64,000 bases of DNA from Anaerostipes caccae L1-92 (lineage in GTDB: Bacteria; Bacillota; Clostridia; Lachnospirales; Lachnospiraceae). Every line of letters begins with the position of its first letter. Position 1 is the first letter of the stretch. The notes beneath the pieces were generated by a model. The model was not told the origin of the DNA. It did not search any database and worked only from the letters and a program-made list of their open reading frames with translations. The position numbers and the translations under genes were made by a program. Shown here one piece after another: positions 43,400 to 52,468 of this stretch. The DNA lies in assembly GCF_014467075.1 (NCBI RefSeq), contig NZ_AP023027.1, forward strand, positions 2,669,501-2,733,500, read 5' to 3'.

Positions 43400-43813
43400 C
43401 TATTTCCCGGTGACTTTCTTTTCCATGATGACTCTGGTTCCTTTTCCTGACTCAGAGCTGACTTCGATCTTGTCCATGAATGCTTCCATAAAGGAAAATC
43501 CCATCCCGGTCCGCTCCTCATCAGGTTTTGTCGTATACATAGGTTCCATTGCCTGTTTTACATCCGGAATACCGACACCGAAATCCTCAATGACGATTTT
43601 AAGGACACTGCCTTCATTTGAAATATCCATGAAGATCTTTCCCTGATCGTCCTCGTATCCGTGGACAATACAGTTCGTAACCGCTTCGGAAACCGCTGTT
43701 TTCACATCTGCCATCTCTTCCATCGTCGGATCGAACTTCATCATATAGGTTGCTGCCAGCACTCTTGCGATCCCTTCATTTTCTGATTCGCTGTTGAATT
43801 CTAAATGTATCAT
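43400..43813 (-). CDS. spoIIAB: Anti-sigma-F factor SpoIIAB
   Basis: 137 residues. GHKL kinase fold with N-box AVSEAVTNCIVHGYE and G-box DFGVGIPDV, plus GMGFSFME. It binds sigma-F, and with ATP it phosphorylates SpoIIAA. AGGGAGG lies before ATG; the gene follows spoIIAA by 18 nt. Confidence 0.97.
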   Translation of the reverse strand: MIHLEFNSESENEGIARVLAATYMMKFDPTMEEMADVKTAVSEAVTNCIVHGYEDDQGKIFMDISNEGSVLKIVIEDFGVGIPDVKQAMEPMYTTKPDEERTGMGFSFMEAFMDKIEVSSESGKGTRVIMEKKVTGK

Positions 43814-43831
43814 CTCTTATCCTCCCTATCC

Positions 43832-44137
43832 CTATCGCTCATTGATGATCTTGTGCAGACCCGCCATGTGTACGATCCGTTTAACCACATCGTTGACATT
43901 TACCACGCTCACCGTGCCTCCGAGAGGCTTCAGCTGCTTGTACCGCCCAAGGATCATTCCCACACCGGAGCTGTCCATAAAACCGGTATTCTTAAAATCA
44001 AATTCAATATCCCTGATCGGATATGACTTCAGGATCACATCACATTTATGCCTGACACGCTCTGCCAAGTGATGATCCAGTTCTCCGTCAAGCCTTACAT
44101 ACAGTGTCCTGTTTTCAACCTGATATTCTGTTGCCAT
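43832..44137 (-). CDS. spoIIAA: Anti-anti-sigma factor SpoIIAA
   Basis: 101 residues of STAS fold. The phosphoacceptor serine lies in GFMDSSGVGMILGRY. When dephosphorylated it binds SpoIIAB and frees sigma-F. AAAGGAG precedes ATG. Only about 24 nt separate its start from the T-run of a strong terminator, so there is no room for an ordinary promoter in between. Confidence 0.97.
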   Translation of the reverse strand: MATEYQVENRTLYVRLDGELDHHLAERVRHKCDVILKSYPIRDIEFDFKNTGFMDSSGVGMILGRYKQLKPLGGTVSVVNVNDVVKRIVHMAGLHKIINER

Positions 44138-44161
44138 AGATGATTCACTCCTTTAAATGAT

Positions 44162-44222
44162 AAAAAAATGAAAGAGAAATACACCGGAAGGTTTTGATAT
44201 CTTCCGGATATATTTCTCTTTC
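44162..44222 (-). terminator. Strong terminator between the TPR gene and spoIIAA
   Basis: On the minus strand GAAAGAGAAATA and CCGGAAG blocks pair with their complements over more than 20 bp, followed by a TTTTTTT run at 44162-44168. It ends the TPR transcript directly ahead of spoIIAA. Confidence 0.92.
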
Positions 44223-44259
44223 GTGTCTTATCGGTTTCTTTGTCAGCCCAAGTGCTGTT

Positions 44260-45591
44260 TTAAAGATTTTTTGCTTGTTTGTTCTGTAATTGATTCAGGT
44301 AATTCTGTGAGTTCCTTGCACTGTTGGTGCCCGGGAACTTCTTGATGACATCCTCGTATGCCTTGATGGCTTTGTCCTTGTCACCATTTTTCTCATAAGA
44401 TCTGGCAAGGTAGAAATAAGACCCCACATTTGTGTCTTTTACTTTGATTGCTTTTTTCAAAGTGCTGATGGCATCCTTGTAGTTGCCCTGATTATATGCA
44501 CTGATTCCCTTGTTGTAAAGTCCGGTGGCCGCATATGGGTAAACCTTCTGTTCCAGATCGTCATAAATCTCTTTCATCTTCTTTGATTCCAGCTTATCCC
44601 TGTCGATGTTCAGCAGGGCATCGGCAGACTCCGTATACTGGCGGTCGCCGTAATACTGCATGGCTGTCAGCAGAGAATCATAGATTCCCTCTGTCTTGCT
44701 GTCTCCGACAAATTCTTTTAATTCTTTCTTCGCCTTTTCCTCGGCAGCCTTTGCCTCTTTGATGTCTTTTTCGTTGCTCTTTAACTGAGTCTCTTTGGCA
44801 AGAAGCTGTTCCTTATAATTTTCAATCTTGGATGAATACTTGTAGCTGGATGCCTTCTTAATGCTCGGATATAAGAGCACCAGGGAAACAAGCACGCCGA
44901 TCACAATACCTCCCACCATATATACCATGCGGTGGCGGTTGGACGGCAGCTCCTCGTATTTTCCTACAACGCTGCTTAAAACCTTTTTCTTCGGCCCTTC
45001 TGCACTCTCCAAACCGCTGTCTTCTGCTTTCATATCCGCAGGTTTTAAAAGAGCTTCCGTCTCCTGCAGATATTCTAATGCCCTTGGGTTTTTGCAGTCC
45101 ACCTCCAGCACATTTTTTAAAGCCTTCTGGGCGTCTTTATAATTCTCATCTTTGATGGAAAGCAGGGCAATCAGAAGCTGTGCATTGATAAAATTCGGCA
45201 TCATGGAAACGACATTTTTCAGCTGGATCATTGCCAGGTCTTCATTCCCCTGTTTTGCGTATACGAGAGCCTGATTATACTTTTTAATGACCTGGTTGAC
45301 CGTGTCAAGCTGGACAGGATTCTCCTGCACATCTTTCAGATAATCAATGGCCGCATTTTCTTCCTTTTTCAGATTACTGCTGATGACCCACTGGCTCAGG
45401 GCAGGGACGATGTCACCCATCTGATAGTAGACTAAGCCCAAAAGATTCCTGGCGTTCATGTCGTTCTTGTCATAAAACAACGCAGCTTTCAGGTTCTTTA
45501 CGGCCCCGGTCAGATCGTTGGCATTGGCTTTCTCCAGCCCAAGGTTGTAGTAGTATTTGGAACTGTTTTTAATCTTTTCCTTACTCTTCAT
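44260..45591 (-). CDS. TPR membrane protein
   Basis: 443 residues from ATG 45591 (AGGTGG 5 nt upstream; a GTG three codons earlier overlaps that site). Tetratricopeptide repeats cover about 10-175. One membrane helix (223-242, MVYMVGGIVIGVLVSLVLL) is followed by a coiled coil (250-295, Lys/Glu rich) and C-terminal TPRs (about 360-435, YNQGNYKDAISTLKKAI). The C-terminal half should lie outside the membrane. A protein scaffold role is likely. It follows the 47-residue gene by 13 nt. Confidence 0.85.
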   Translation of the reverse strand: MKSKEKIKNSSKYYYNLGLEKANANDLTGAVKNLKAALFYDKNDMNARNLLGLVYYQMGDIVPALSQWVISSNLKKEENAAIDYLKDVQENPVQLDTVNQVIKKYNQALVYAKQGNEDLAMIQLKNVVSMMPNFINAQLLIALLSIKDENYKDAQKALKNVLEVDCKNPRALEYLQETEALLKPADMKAEDSGLESAEGPKKKVLSSVVGKYEELPSNRHRMVYMVGGIVIGVLVSLVLLYPSIKKASSYKYSSKIENYKEQLLAKETQLKSNEKDIKEAKAAEEKAKKELKEFVGDSKTEGIYDSLLTAMQYYGDRQYTESADALLNIDRDKLESKKMKEIYDDLEQKVYPYAATGLYNKGISAYNQGNYKDAISTLKKAIKVKDTNVGSYFYLARSYEKNGDKDKAIKAYEDVIKKFPGTNSARNSQNYLNQLQNKQAKNL

Positions 45592-45604
45592 ATCTGCCAC
45601 CTTA

Positions 45605-45748
45605 CTATTTCTCTTCTTCTATGTCTTTTTTGATTTCATTGATCAGATCTTCTACATCTTTTAAATCATCGCTGTAAATAGCATCCTCTGCCTGGTCCAC
45701 ATCTAAGCAAGGTTCAAATTTTTTTAACTCTTCTCTGTAATTAATCAT
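45605..45748 (-). CDS. 47-residue acidic protein
   Basis: A complete frame starting MINYREELKKFEP and ending IKKDIEEEK, from ATG 45748 to TAG 45605, with GGAGG 6 nt upstream. Nearly half of its residues are acidic or basic, and it should be helical. The start overlaps the folC stop by 4 nt (ATGA), and the TPR gene follows 13 nt on. I do not recognise it. Its position suggests an adaptor linked to the TPR protein. Confidence 0.75.
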   Translation of the reverse strand: MINYREELKKFEPCLDVDQAEDAIYSDDLKDVEDLINEIKKDIEEEK

Positions 45749-46983
45749 TTTCTTCCTCCATTCAAGATAAACGTTTTAACCTTACCAGCTAAATAAAAAG
45801 AGCCGATACAAAAGCAGAGAACCCCCTCCTCTGACTTTTTTATCATTGTCTTATATGCCTTTAAGAAATCATTCTCCGGTATCTCCCGGTTCACAACCGG
45901 AACCTTTATGATTCCTTCCAAGTTTTCAACTTCCGTGAGAAGCTTCAGGATGCCCTCCTCTTCCTTCTTATGGGAAGGGGCAAAAACAATCAGTTTTCTC
46001 TGCGGAAAATATTTCTCTAATGTATGGCAGAATGCCTCCGCCGCCTGAAGATTATGTCCTCCGTCTATAAAAATATTGGGACTCACTTCCTCCATCCGTC
46101 CTGCCAGAAAAGCTGAGGAAAGACCGTTAAATACCGTCCTTCTTTTCAGGTCAGGAAACAGCAGGCGGACTGCTGCTGCCGCAAGAGCGGCATTCTCATA
46201 CTGAAAATCGCCCAACAGGCCTAATTTCAGGCATTCACTCTTTTTATCATACGCACTCTTTCTCAAAAAATCAATATAATCGCTGCTTTTTTCAGAAAAA
46301 ATAAGATTATCTTTTGAAATTGTTAGGAATTCCGAATCTTTATGTGCGGCCTCTTCCTGAAATACCCTGAGAACCTCAGGCTTCTGCCTGAGACAGATCA
46401 CAGGAACCCCCGGTTTTATGATCCCTGCTTTCTCTGCCGCAATCAGCTGCAGAGTGTTTCCTAAAAATTCCTGATGATCAAGACTCACCGCAGTGATGAC
46501 AGAAAGCCTCGGCATGATCACATTGGTCGCATCATGCCTGCCTCCCATTCCAGTCTCGATGATACAGACCTCCGCATGTTCTTCCCGGAAAAATACAAGT
46601 GACATAAAGAACAGAAATTCAAAGAAGGAAGGATGATCTGCCCCCTCCTTCACTGCCTGAAAGACGGCATTCTTTACTTTTGCAAAGACCTCTGAAAATC
46701 TTTTTTCGGAAATCTCTCTGCCGCCGATCTGTATCCGTTCTTCCATGCGGATCAAATGCGGGGACGAAAACCGCCCGGTCCTTATTCCTGCGCCCGTAAG
46801 GATCGAGTCCAGAAATGCACAGACTGAACCCTTTCCGTTGGTGCCTGCTACATGGATCATGAACAGATCTTTTTCTGGATTTCCCAAAACATCCAGAATC
46901 CATTGTACATTGGATAAGGATGTTTTTTTAGCGAAACCCGTCACATGATTCAAATAATTTCTTGCTTCTTCAAAATCCGTCAT
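45745..46983 (-). CDS. folC: Folylpolyglutamate synthase / dihydrofolate synthase
   Basis: 412 residues of the Mur-ligase fold: P-loop GTNGKGSV, FSSPHLIRMEERIQI, GGRHDATNV, and FIDGGHNLQAAEAF in the C-terminal domain. It adds glutamate to folates, and possibly to dihydropteroate. It starts 1 nt after valS with no clear ribosome site, so translation is probably coupled to valS. The valS-folC pair is usual in Firmicutes. Confidence 0.96.
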   Translation of the reverse strand: MTDFEEARNYLNHVTGFAKKTSLSNVQWILDVLGNPEKDLFMIHVAGTNGKGSVCAFLDSILTGAGIRTGRFSSPHLIRMEERIQIGGREISEKRFSEVFAKVKNAVFQAVKEGADHPSFFEFLFFMSLVFFREEHAEVCIIETGMGGRHDATNVIMPRLSVITAVSLDHQEFLGNTLQLIAAEKAGIIKPGVPVICLRQKPEVLRVFQEEAAHKDSEFLTISKDNLIFSEKSSDYIDFLRKSAYDKKSECLKLGLLGDFQYENAALAAAAVRLLFPDLKRRTVFNGLSSAFLAGRMEEVSPNIFIDGGHNLQAAEAFCHTLEKYFPQRKLIVFAPSHKKEEEGILKLLTEVENLEGIIKVPVVNREIPENDFLKAYKTMIKKSEEGVLCFCIGSFYLAGKVKTFILNGGRK

Positions 46984-46984
46984 G

Positions 46985-49624
46985 TTATTTTACAAGCTGA
47001 CCCAGACGTTCTTCCACTTTTTCAAGCATCTGCCGGTATTTTGAAAGCTTTTCTTTCTCTTCTTCTACTTTTTGTTCCGGTGCTTTGCTTAAGAAACGTT
47101 CGTTATTGAGCATGCCTTCGCACCGCTTGATCTCTCCGCCTAATTTCTTCTGTTCTTTTTTCAGTCTCTCAATTTCTTTTTCAATGTCCACAAGCTCCGC
47201 AAACGGCATATAGATCACGGCATCCGGGACCATCGTGGATACGGCATCCTCCGCAATCCCTTCTCTGTCCGCCCGCACAGCTACTTCGCTTGCGTAACCC
47301 AGGGTTCCAAAGAAGACCTTCCCCTGTTCAAAGATGTCTCTTACATCTTCATTTTCAGAGACAACAAATACTTTTGCTTTCTTTTTCGGGGATACGTTCA
47401 TCTCGGCACGTATATTCCGGATTCCCCTCACCGCTTCTTTCATGAGTTCCACTGCAGCTTCTTCCCGGGCAAAGCTGTATTCCTCTCTGTATTCCGGCCA
47501 GGATGCCAGCATAATGGATTCTTCCCCTGTCAGATTGCAGTAGATCTCCTCTGTGATAAACGGCATGAATGGATGAAGCAGCTTCAGTGATTCGGAAAGC
47601 ACCTTTTTCAGCGTCCACAAAGCTGCGGCTTTCGTGTTGTCTTCATCGTTATAGAGACGCGGTTTCACCATCTCGATATACCAGTCACAGAATTCTTCCC
47701 ATATAAAGTCATTGAGCTTCTGTACGGCAATTCCCAGCTCATACTTGTCCATATTATCCGTCACATCTTTGGCCAGAGTGTTGAATTTAGATAAAATCCA
47801 CCGGTCTGCGCTTGTCAGATCGGAAAGTTCCACATGAGAAAAGTCCGCCTGTTCAAAGTTCATCATCATGAAGCGGGATGCATTCCACACTTTATTGGCA
47901 AAATTCCGGCTGGCTTCCACACGCTCCATGTAAAAACGCATATCATTGCCCGGCGCATTTCCGGTGACCAGAGTAAATCTCAGCGCATCTGCCCCATACT
48001 GGCTGATGACTTCCAGAGGATCAATTCCGTTGCCCAGGGATTTGCTCATCTTTCTTCCTTTGTCGTCTCTCACGAGTCCGTGGATCAGTACCGTATCAAA
48101 CGGCGCTTTCCCTGTATGCTCATATCCGGAAAATACCATTCTGACAACCCAGAAAAAGATAATGTCATATCCGGTTACCAATACGTTGGTCGGGTAGAAA
48201 TAATCCAGTTCCTCCGTCTGTTCCGGCCAGCCTAACGTGGAAAACGGCCACAGCGCAGAACTGAACCAGGTATCCAGGGTATCCTCATCCTGAGTAAAGT
48301 GTGTGCATCCGCATTTTGGGCATACTTCCGGTTTTTCTTTTGCCACCACAGTTTCGCCGCACTCGTCACAGTAATATGCAGGAATCCTGTGTCCCCACCA
48401 GAGCTGTCTGGAGATACACCAGTCACGGATATTCTCAAGCCAGTGCAGATAGGTCTTTGTATAACGTTCCGGCACAAATTTAATGTCCCCGTTTTTAACC
48501 GCCTCGATGGCAGGCTTCGCGAGCTCATCCATCTTTACGAACCACTGGGGTTTAACCATCGGCTCGATGGTAGCTTTGCAGCGGTCATGGGTTCCGACGT
48601 TGTGCTCGTGTTCTTTTATTTTTACCAGATATCCCTGTTCTTCCAGATCTTTTACGATGGCTTTTCTCGCCTCATAACGCTCCATGCCCTCATATCTGCC
48701 GCCGTTTTCATTGATCGTGGCGTCATCGTTCATCACATTGATCACTGGGAGGCCATGCCGTCTTCCGACTTCAAAATCATTTGGATCATGGGCAGGAGTG
48801 ATCTTCACAGCACCGGTTCCAAACTCTTTGTCTACATATTCATCCGCCACGATCGGGATCTGTCTGCCGCAAAGCGGAAGCTCCAGCATTTTCCCTACAA
48901 GATGTGTATATCTTTCATCGTCCGGATGGACAGCCACCGCCGTATCTCCAAGCATTGTCTCGGGACGGGTAGTAGCAATCTCTAAATAATCATCGGTTCC
49001 CGCAACCGGATACTTGATATGCCAGAAATGACCTGCCTGGTCCACATGCTCAACTTCTGCGTCAGAAATTGAAGTCTGGCAGACCGGACACCAGTTGATG
49101 ATCCTGGACCCTTTGTATATATAGCCTTTTTCATATAACTTGATAAAGACCTCTTCCACTGCTTTGGAACAGCCCTCATCCATCGTAAAACGCTCTCTGT
49201 CCCAGTCACAGGCAGAACCCAGCTTCTTTAACTGGCTGACGATTGTGCCGCCGTACTCTTCCTTCCACTCCCAGGCTCTCTCAAGAAACTTCTCTCTTCC
49301 CAGATCTTCCTTTTCAATGCCTTCCTCTTTCAGCGCCTCGATGATCTTGACTTCCGTTGCAATGCTGGCATGATCTGTTCCCGGCTGCCACAGTGTATTG
49401 TATCCCTGCATTTTTTTAAAGCGGATCAGGATATCCTGCAGCGTCTCATCCAGTGCATGCCCCATATGGAGTTTACCCGTAATATTGGGAGGCGGAATCA
49501 CAATCGTAAACGGTTTTTTGCTGTGATCCACTTCTGCATGAAAATATTTGTTGTCAAGCCACTTCTGATATAACCGGTCTTCAATCTCAGACGGGTTATA
49601 AGTCTTTTCCAATTCTTTACTCAT
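46985..49624 (-). CDS. valS: Valyl-tRNA synthetase
   Basis: 879 residues. HIGH-type HMGH in [18 protein letters not shown] in [10 protein letters not shown], an editing domain (about 180-340) with [14 protein letters not shown], and a C-terminal coiled coil with leucine/lysine heptads. Class I enzyme charging tRNA-Val. Only 24 nt separate it from the upstream gene, so no T-box leader fits. GTAGGAG precedes ATG. Confidence 0.98.
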   Translation of the reverse strand: MSKELEKTYNPSEIEDRLYQKWLDNKYFHAEVDHSKKPFTIVIPPPNITGKLHMGHALDETLQDILIRFKKMQGYNTLWQPGTDHASIATEVKIIEALKEEGIEKEDLGREKFLERAWEWKEEYGGTIVSQLKKLGSACDWDRERFTMDEGCSKAVEEVFIKLYEKGYIYKGSRIINWCPVCQTSISDAEVEHVDQAGHFWHIKYPVAGTDDYLEIATTRPETMLGDTAVAVHPDDERYTHLVGKMLELPLCGRQIPIVADEYVDKEFGTGAVKITPAHDPNDFEVGRRHGLPVINVMNDDATINENGGRYEGMERYEARKAIVKDLEEQGYLVKIKEHEHNVGTHDRCKATIEPMVKPQWFVKMDELAKPAIEAVKNGDIKFVPERYTKTYLHWLENIRDWCISRQLWWGHRIPAYYCDECGETVVAKEKPEVCPKCGCTHFTQDEDTLDTWFSSALWPFSTLGWPEQTEELDYFYPTNVLVTGYDIIFFWVVRMVFSGYEHTGKAPFDTVLIHGLVRDDKGRKMSKSLGNGIDPLEVISQYGADALRFTLVTGNAPGNDMRFYMERVEASRNFANKVWNASRFMMMNFEQADFSHVELSDLTSADRWILSKFNTLAKDVTDNMDKYELGIAVQKLNDFIWEEFCDWYIEMVKPRLYNDEDNTKAAALWTLKKVLSESLKLLHPFMPFITEEIYCNLTGEESIMLASWPEYREEYSFAREEAAVELMKEAVRGIRNIRAEMNVSPKKKAKVFVVSENEDVRDIFEQGKVFFGTLGYASEVAVRADREGIAEDAVSTMVPDAVIYMPFAELVDIEKEIERLKKEQKKLGGEIKRCEGMLNNERFLSKAPEQKVEEEKEKLSKYRQMLEKVEERLGQLVK

Positions 49625-49648
49625 ATCATATCTCCTACTTTTTATATT

Positions 49649-50644
49649 TTATTCTAAAAGATTGTTGCGGATCGCCCGCTCATGCTGCACCATTGCCTGC
49701 TCACAGATGTTCTGACGGCCGGACAGCCATTCCATCCGGTTGATCCTTTTCGGTATATCATAAATTGCCTTTGGGTAATAACACCAGGCCTGAGGTGCAT
49801 GCATTCCACACTGCTCCATGGCCGAGACAAACGTCTTCCTCTGGGCGGAAAGTTCTTCACTGCAATTTAATTCCGCTGCAACTTTAGCACAAAACTCAAA
49901 TAATTTCCACTGTTCTTCGGAAATATATCCAAACAGCACCTGATATTTCTCTCTGCAGAATTCAAGGTCATTGACAATCGTATCATACTCCGATTTGAGC
50001 CTCCGTCCCGAAGTCTCTTTGTGGTTTCTTACCATATGATACATTTTCTTTTTCTCTGCCGCTTTCTTCTTTCTTGTCCTGAGAATCAGAAGGATCACAG
50101 CCGCACCAAACACTGCTGCCGCTGCCGGCCAGAGAGAAACGCTCAGCCGGAGCTCAAAATAAAAAACTGCTGCCGCACCGAGTCCCGCGGCAGTCAGGGC
50201 CATGATCAGCGAAGACAGAAAATAGGCCCTCCTGTTGATGAACTTTCCATGAAATTCCCTCTCTTTTCTTTTCAGATCACGTTCTTCATCTTCCTGGACT
50301 GAAATTTCCTTCTCGATCTGTTTTTTTTCACCCTCCAGGGATTGGATACGGGACAAACCCTGTCTTATTTCCTCTTCCCTCTCCCAGAGGGGCAGAAATT
50401 CCTCATCGGAGACTCGTCCGCCTGCGGAATCATAAAAAATCCTGGCAAAGATGCGGTTGTATTTTCTGGCTTCCTCACTGATCAGCTTTGCTTCTTCACC
50501 GGAAAGCTTTTCCATGATCTCGATATCTTCCTTCTGCTCCAGAATATAAGACACCTCATCTTCATACATTTCCACAAAACGCCGGTTTAATTCCATCCGT
50601 TTTTTCTGATATTCAATTTCAGACAATCTCTCTTCTGTACTCAT
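49649..50644 (-). CDS. Coiled-coil membrane protein of the DUF5716/DUF5717 cluster
   Basis: 331 residues. The long charged coiled coil (1-135, Glu/Lys rich) is followed by two membrane helices (140-163 and 171-190, Ala rich) and a soluble helical C-terminus with several cysteines. The start lies within the 3' end of the previous gene (26-nt overlap). It is the fourth gene of a tight cluster and is followed 24 nt on by valS. I do not recognise the family; a membrane anchor for the complex is plausible. Confidence 0.7.
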   Translation of the reverse strand: MSTEERLSEIEYQKKRMELNRRFVEMYEDEVSYILEQKEDIEIMEKLSGEEAKLISEEARKYNRIFARIFYDSAGGRVSDEEFLPLWEREEEIRQGLSRIQSLEGEKKQIEKEISVQEDEERDLKRKEREFHGKFINRRAYFLSSLIMALTAAGLGAAAVFYFELRLSVSLWPAAAAVFGAAVILLILRTRKKKAAEKKKMYHMVRNHKETSGRRLKSEYDTIVNDLEFCREKYQVLFGYISEEQWKLFEFCAKVAAELNCSEELSAQRKTFVSAMEQCGMHAPQAWCYYPKAIYDIPKRINRMEWLSGRQNICEQAMVQHERAIRNNLLE

Positions 50645-51419
50645 TTTTCCACCGTTCCAGCATCGACCAGGTAAGCCTTCTGGTCATCAGGTCATCGGGT
50701 TTCTTTCTGTGATAGCCAATCTTTTTCAGTGCTGTGGATTCCTCGCTTCCGGAAAACCGTTCCTCCATAGCTGAGATATTTTCATGGATCTCTCTCAGCT
50801 GTTCTTCTGTAAAAGAAAGCGCTCTGCCGTCTTCCAAAAACTTCTGGTAATCTCCCTGCATATAAGAGACTATGAAATATGCTTCCTGGCATTTCTTGTT
50901 CTCTTTCAGGCGGCAGCTCCTTTTAAAAAACTCCTTCGCCTCCTGAAAACGGAACATCCGGGTCAGGCAGAGTCCCGTGTGATACAAAACTTCCTGCTGT
51001 TCCTTTGTCTTCAGCTGCATCAGACCGGAAAGCGATTTTTGATAGGCGTGATAAGCGCTCAGATATCTGGAATGTTTCAGATATAAGTCGCCGAGCATTT
51101 TGTGCTTTCTCACAGAGGAATATAGATAGGCCGTGCGCATCTGCTGGACAAGCATTCTCTGCTCGGGAACCGTAAAATAATTCCGGTAACCGATAATATG
51201 CTCCAGCTGCTTCTTTGTCTCCTCTTCTGCCGGCAGGACCAGACCAAGTTCTTCTTCGATCCACTCTCTCATCCCTTCCGGGATTCCTTCTGTCAGAAAA
51301 TATAAATACTGTCCTGAAATAATATAACATAATTCTTCATAGGAAGAAATGGTCTGTCCAAAGGAATTCAGCGTGTAAGTCCGCCTGCTCTCCTCTGTCT
51401 CACACAATACCATTCTCAT
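50619..51419 (-). CDS. Helical-repeat (TPR-like) protein of the DUF5716/DUF5717 cluster
   Basis: 266 residues from ATG 51419 (GGAGGGG 6 nt upstream, ATGA overlap with the DUF5716-like gene); a longer in-frame reading lies inside that gene and is unlikely. Residues about 115-215 carry repeated helix pairs such as YLKHSRYLSAYHAYQKSL and CLTRMFRFQEAKEFFKRS, which look TPR-like. No membrane segment. It probably mediates protein contact within the cluster's complex. Confidence 0.72.
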   Translation of the reverse strand: MRMVLCETEESRRTYTLNSFGQTISSYEELCYIISGQYLYFLTEGIPEGMREWIEEELGLVLPAEEETKKQLEHIIGYRNYFTVPEQRMLVQQMRTAYLYSSVRKHKMLGDLYLKHSRYLSAYHAYQKSLSGLMQLKTKEQQEVLYHTGLCLTRMFRFQEAKEFFKRSCRLKENKKCQEAYFIVSYMQGDYQKFLEDGRALSFTEEQLREIHENISAMEERFSGSEESTALKKIGYHRKKPDDLMTRRLTWSMLERWKNEYRREIV

Positions 51420-52468
51420 GGCTGTCCCCTCCTCTCCCATGAAATTACCTGCTGGAATACCTGGTATGTAGAAGGATATAATGTCCCAAACCCCAGATCC
51501 GTGATTTTGATTCTGCACTTTGTCTCCCCGGTGCACTCGGCTTCAATCTTCAGCTTTGTAGAGCGTCCCGGACGTTTTTTAAGCCCTTTTAAGGAAATTG
51601 GAAACCTCATTCTGTCACCTTTCCCGGGAAACAGGGGTTTGATCTCCACAGGAATGGATGCCGCTGTCTCAACCAGTACCGTCATATTTCCCCGGCTCTC
51701 AAACCATGGCTTTCCACCCTTTATGACCGGCAGAAATTCTTCTTTTCCGTGGTTCCATACCATGGCACCGATCTGATACATCATAACCGTGTCGGTAAGA
51801 ATCACGGCAGAGTCAAGGTCAGCCGCATTTTTTCTTCCCAGCAGACAGACGGCCCCTGTCGCGTACACATGATCTCCCATAAACACACGCCGTCCCGCAC
51901 ACAGCTTTGCCGAAGCGCTTTTCAGCCATCCACCGTCAAATCCTCTGCCGTACAAATAAACTAAAGAAGTAACCTCCTGGGACATAGCCTGAACAGCGGC
52001 GTTCTCAAATGCCATGTCTTTCTGATGGGGCAGCCGGGTGTTTCTCATAAAAGCAGAGTAGTCTTCTCTCTCTACGAGCAGCTGCCCATCCTGCTTTTTC
52101 ACCAGATAGTAAAACAATCTCTGGCCGGAATAGTCAAACAGCCCCACAGCCCCCTGTTCAAGCTGTTCCTTTCGGTCCCCGGCAAGTCCCAGAAAAGCCT
52201 CCTCCTTCGTAAACAGCCTGAGCTGTTCCTCCGAAAACCCCAGCTCTTTTCTAAGCTCCGCGGCTTTTGACGCCAGGTCCTCCTCCGGGTCCTCCAAAAT
52301 AACGCCCATAAACAGATTGGACGTATCCGCATGCTTTTCCGATTCTGCACGCACATAATCCGCCCAGTCCCCGGAAAGCTTTTTCGGTTCTTCTTCCACG
52401 ATCTTTCCGTCCGTTACGGAACACTGATATATCATTTCCCGCTCTATCTGTATGCCTATTTTCATCAT
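51416..52468 (-). CDS. Hsp70/actin-like protein, DUF5716 type
   Basis: 350 residues. The N-terminus MKIGIQIER could be a first phosphate strand. Mid-protein EEAFLGL and AVGLFDYSGQ (107-116) parallel the Hsp70 EPTAAAL and VFDLGGG segments. SLVYLYGRGFDGGW (168-181) with GDHVYATGA (198-206) parallel the adenosine loop and the DEAVAYGA helix. The Gly-rich phosphate-2 loop is degenerate, so ATP use is uncertain. The C-terminal 130 residues are beta rich. The DUF5716 name is from memory. ATGA overlaps on both sides show strict coupling. Confidence 0.72.
   Translation of the reverse strand: MMKIGIQIEREMIYQCSVTDGKIVEEEPKKLSGDWADYVRAESEKHADTSNLFMGVILEDPEEDLASKAAELRKELGFSEEQLRLFTKEEAFLGLAGDRKEQLEQGAVGLFDYSGQRLFYYLVKKQDGQLLVEREDYSAFMRNTRLPHQKDMAFENAAVQAMSQEVTSLVYLYGRGFDGGWLKSASAKLCAGRRVFMGDHVYATGAVCLLGRKNAADLDSAVILTDTVMMYQIGAMVWNHGKEEFLPVIKGGKPWFESRGNMTVLVETAASIPVEIKPLFPGKGDRMRFPISLKGLKKRPGRSTKLKIEAECTGETKCRIKITDLGFGTLYPSTYQVFQQVISWERRGQP

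Noticed and set aside
49625..49648. T-box leader for valS
   Set aside because: Only 24 nt separate valS from the gene upstream, too short for a T-box.
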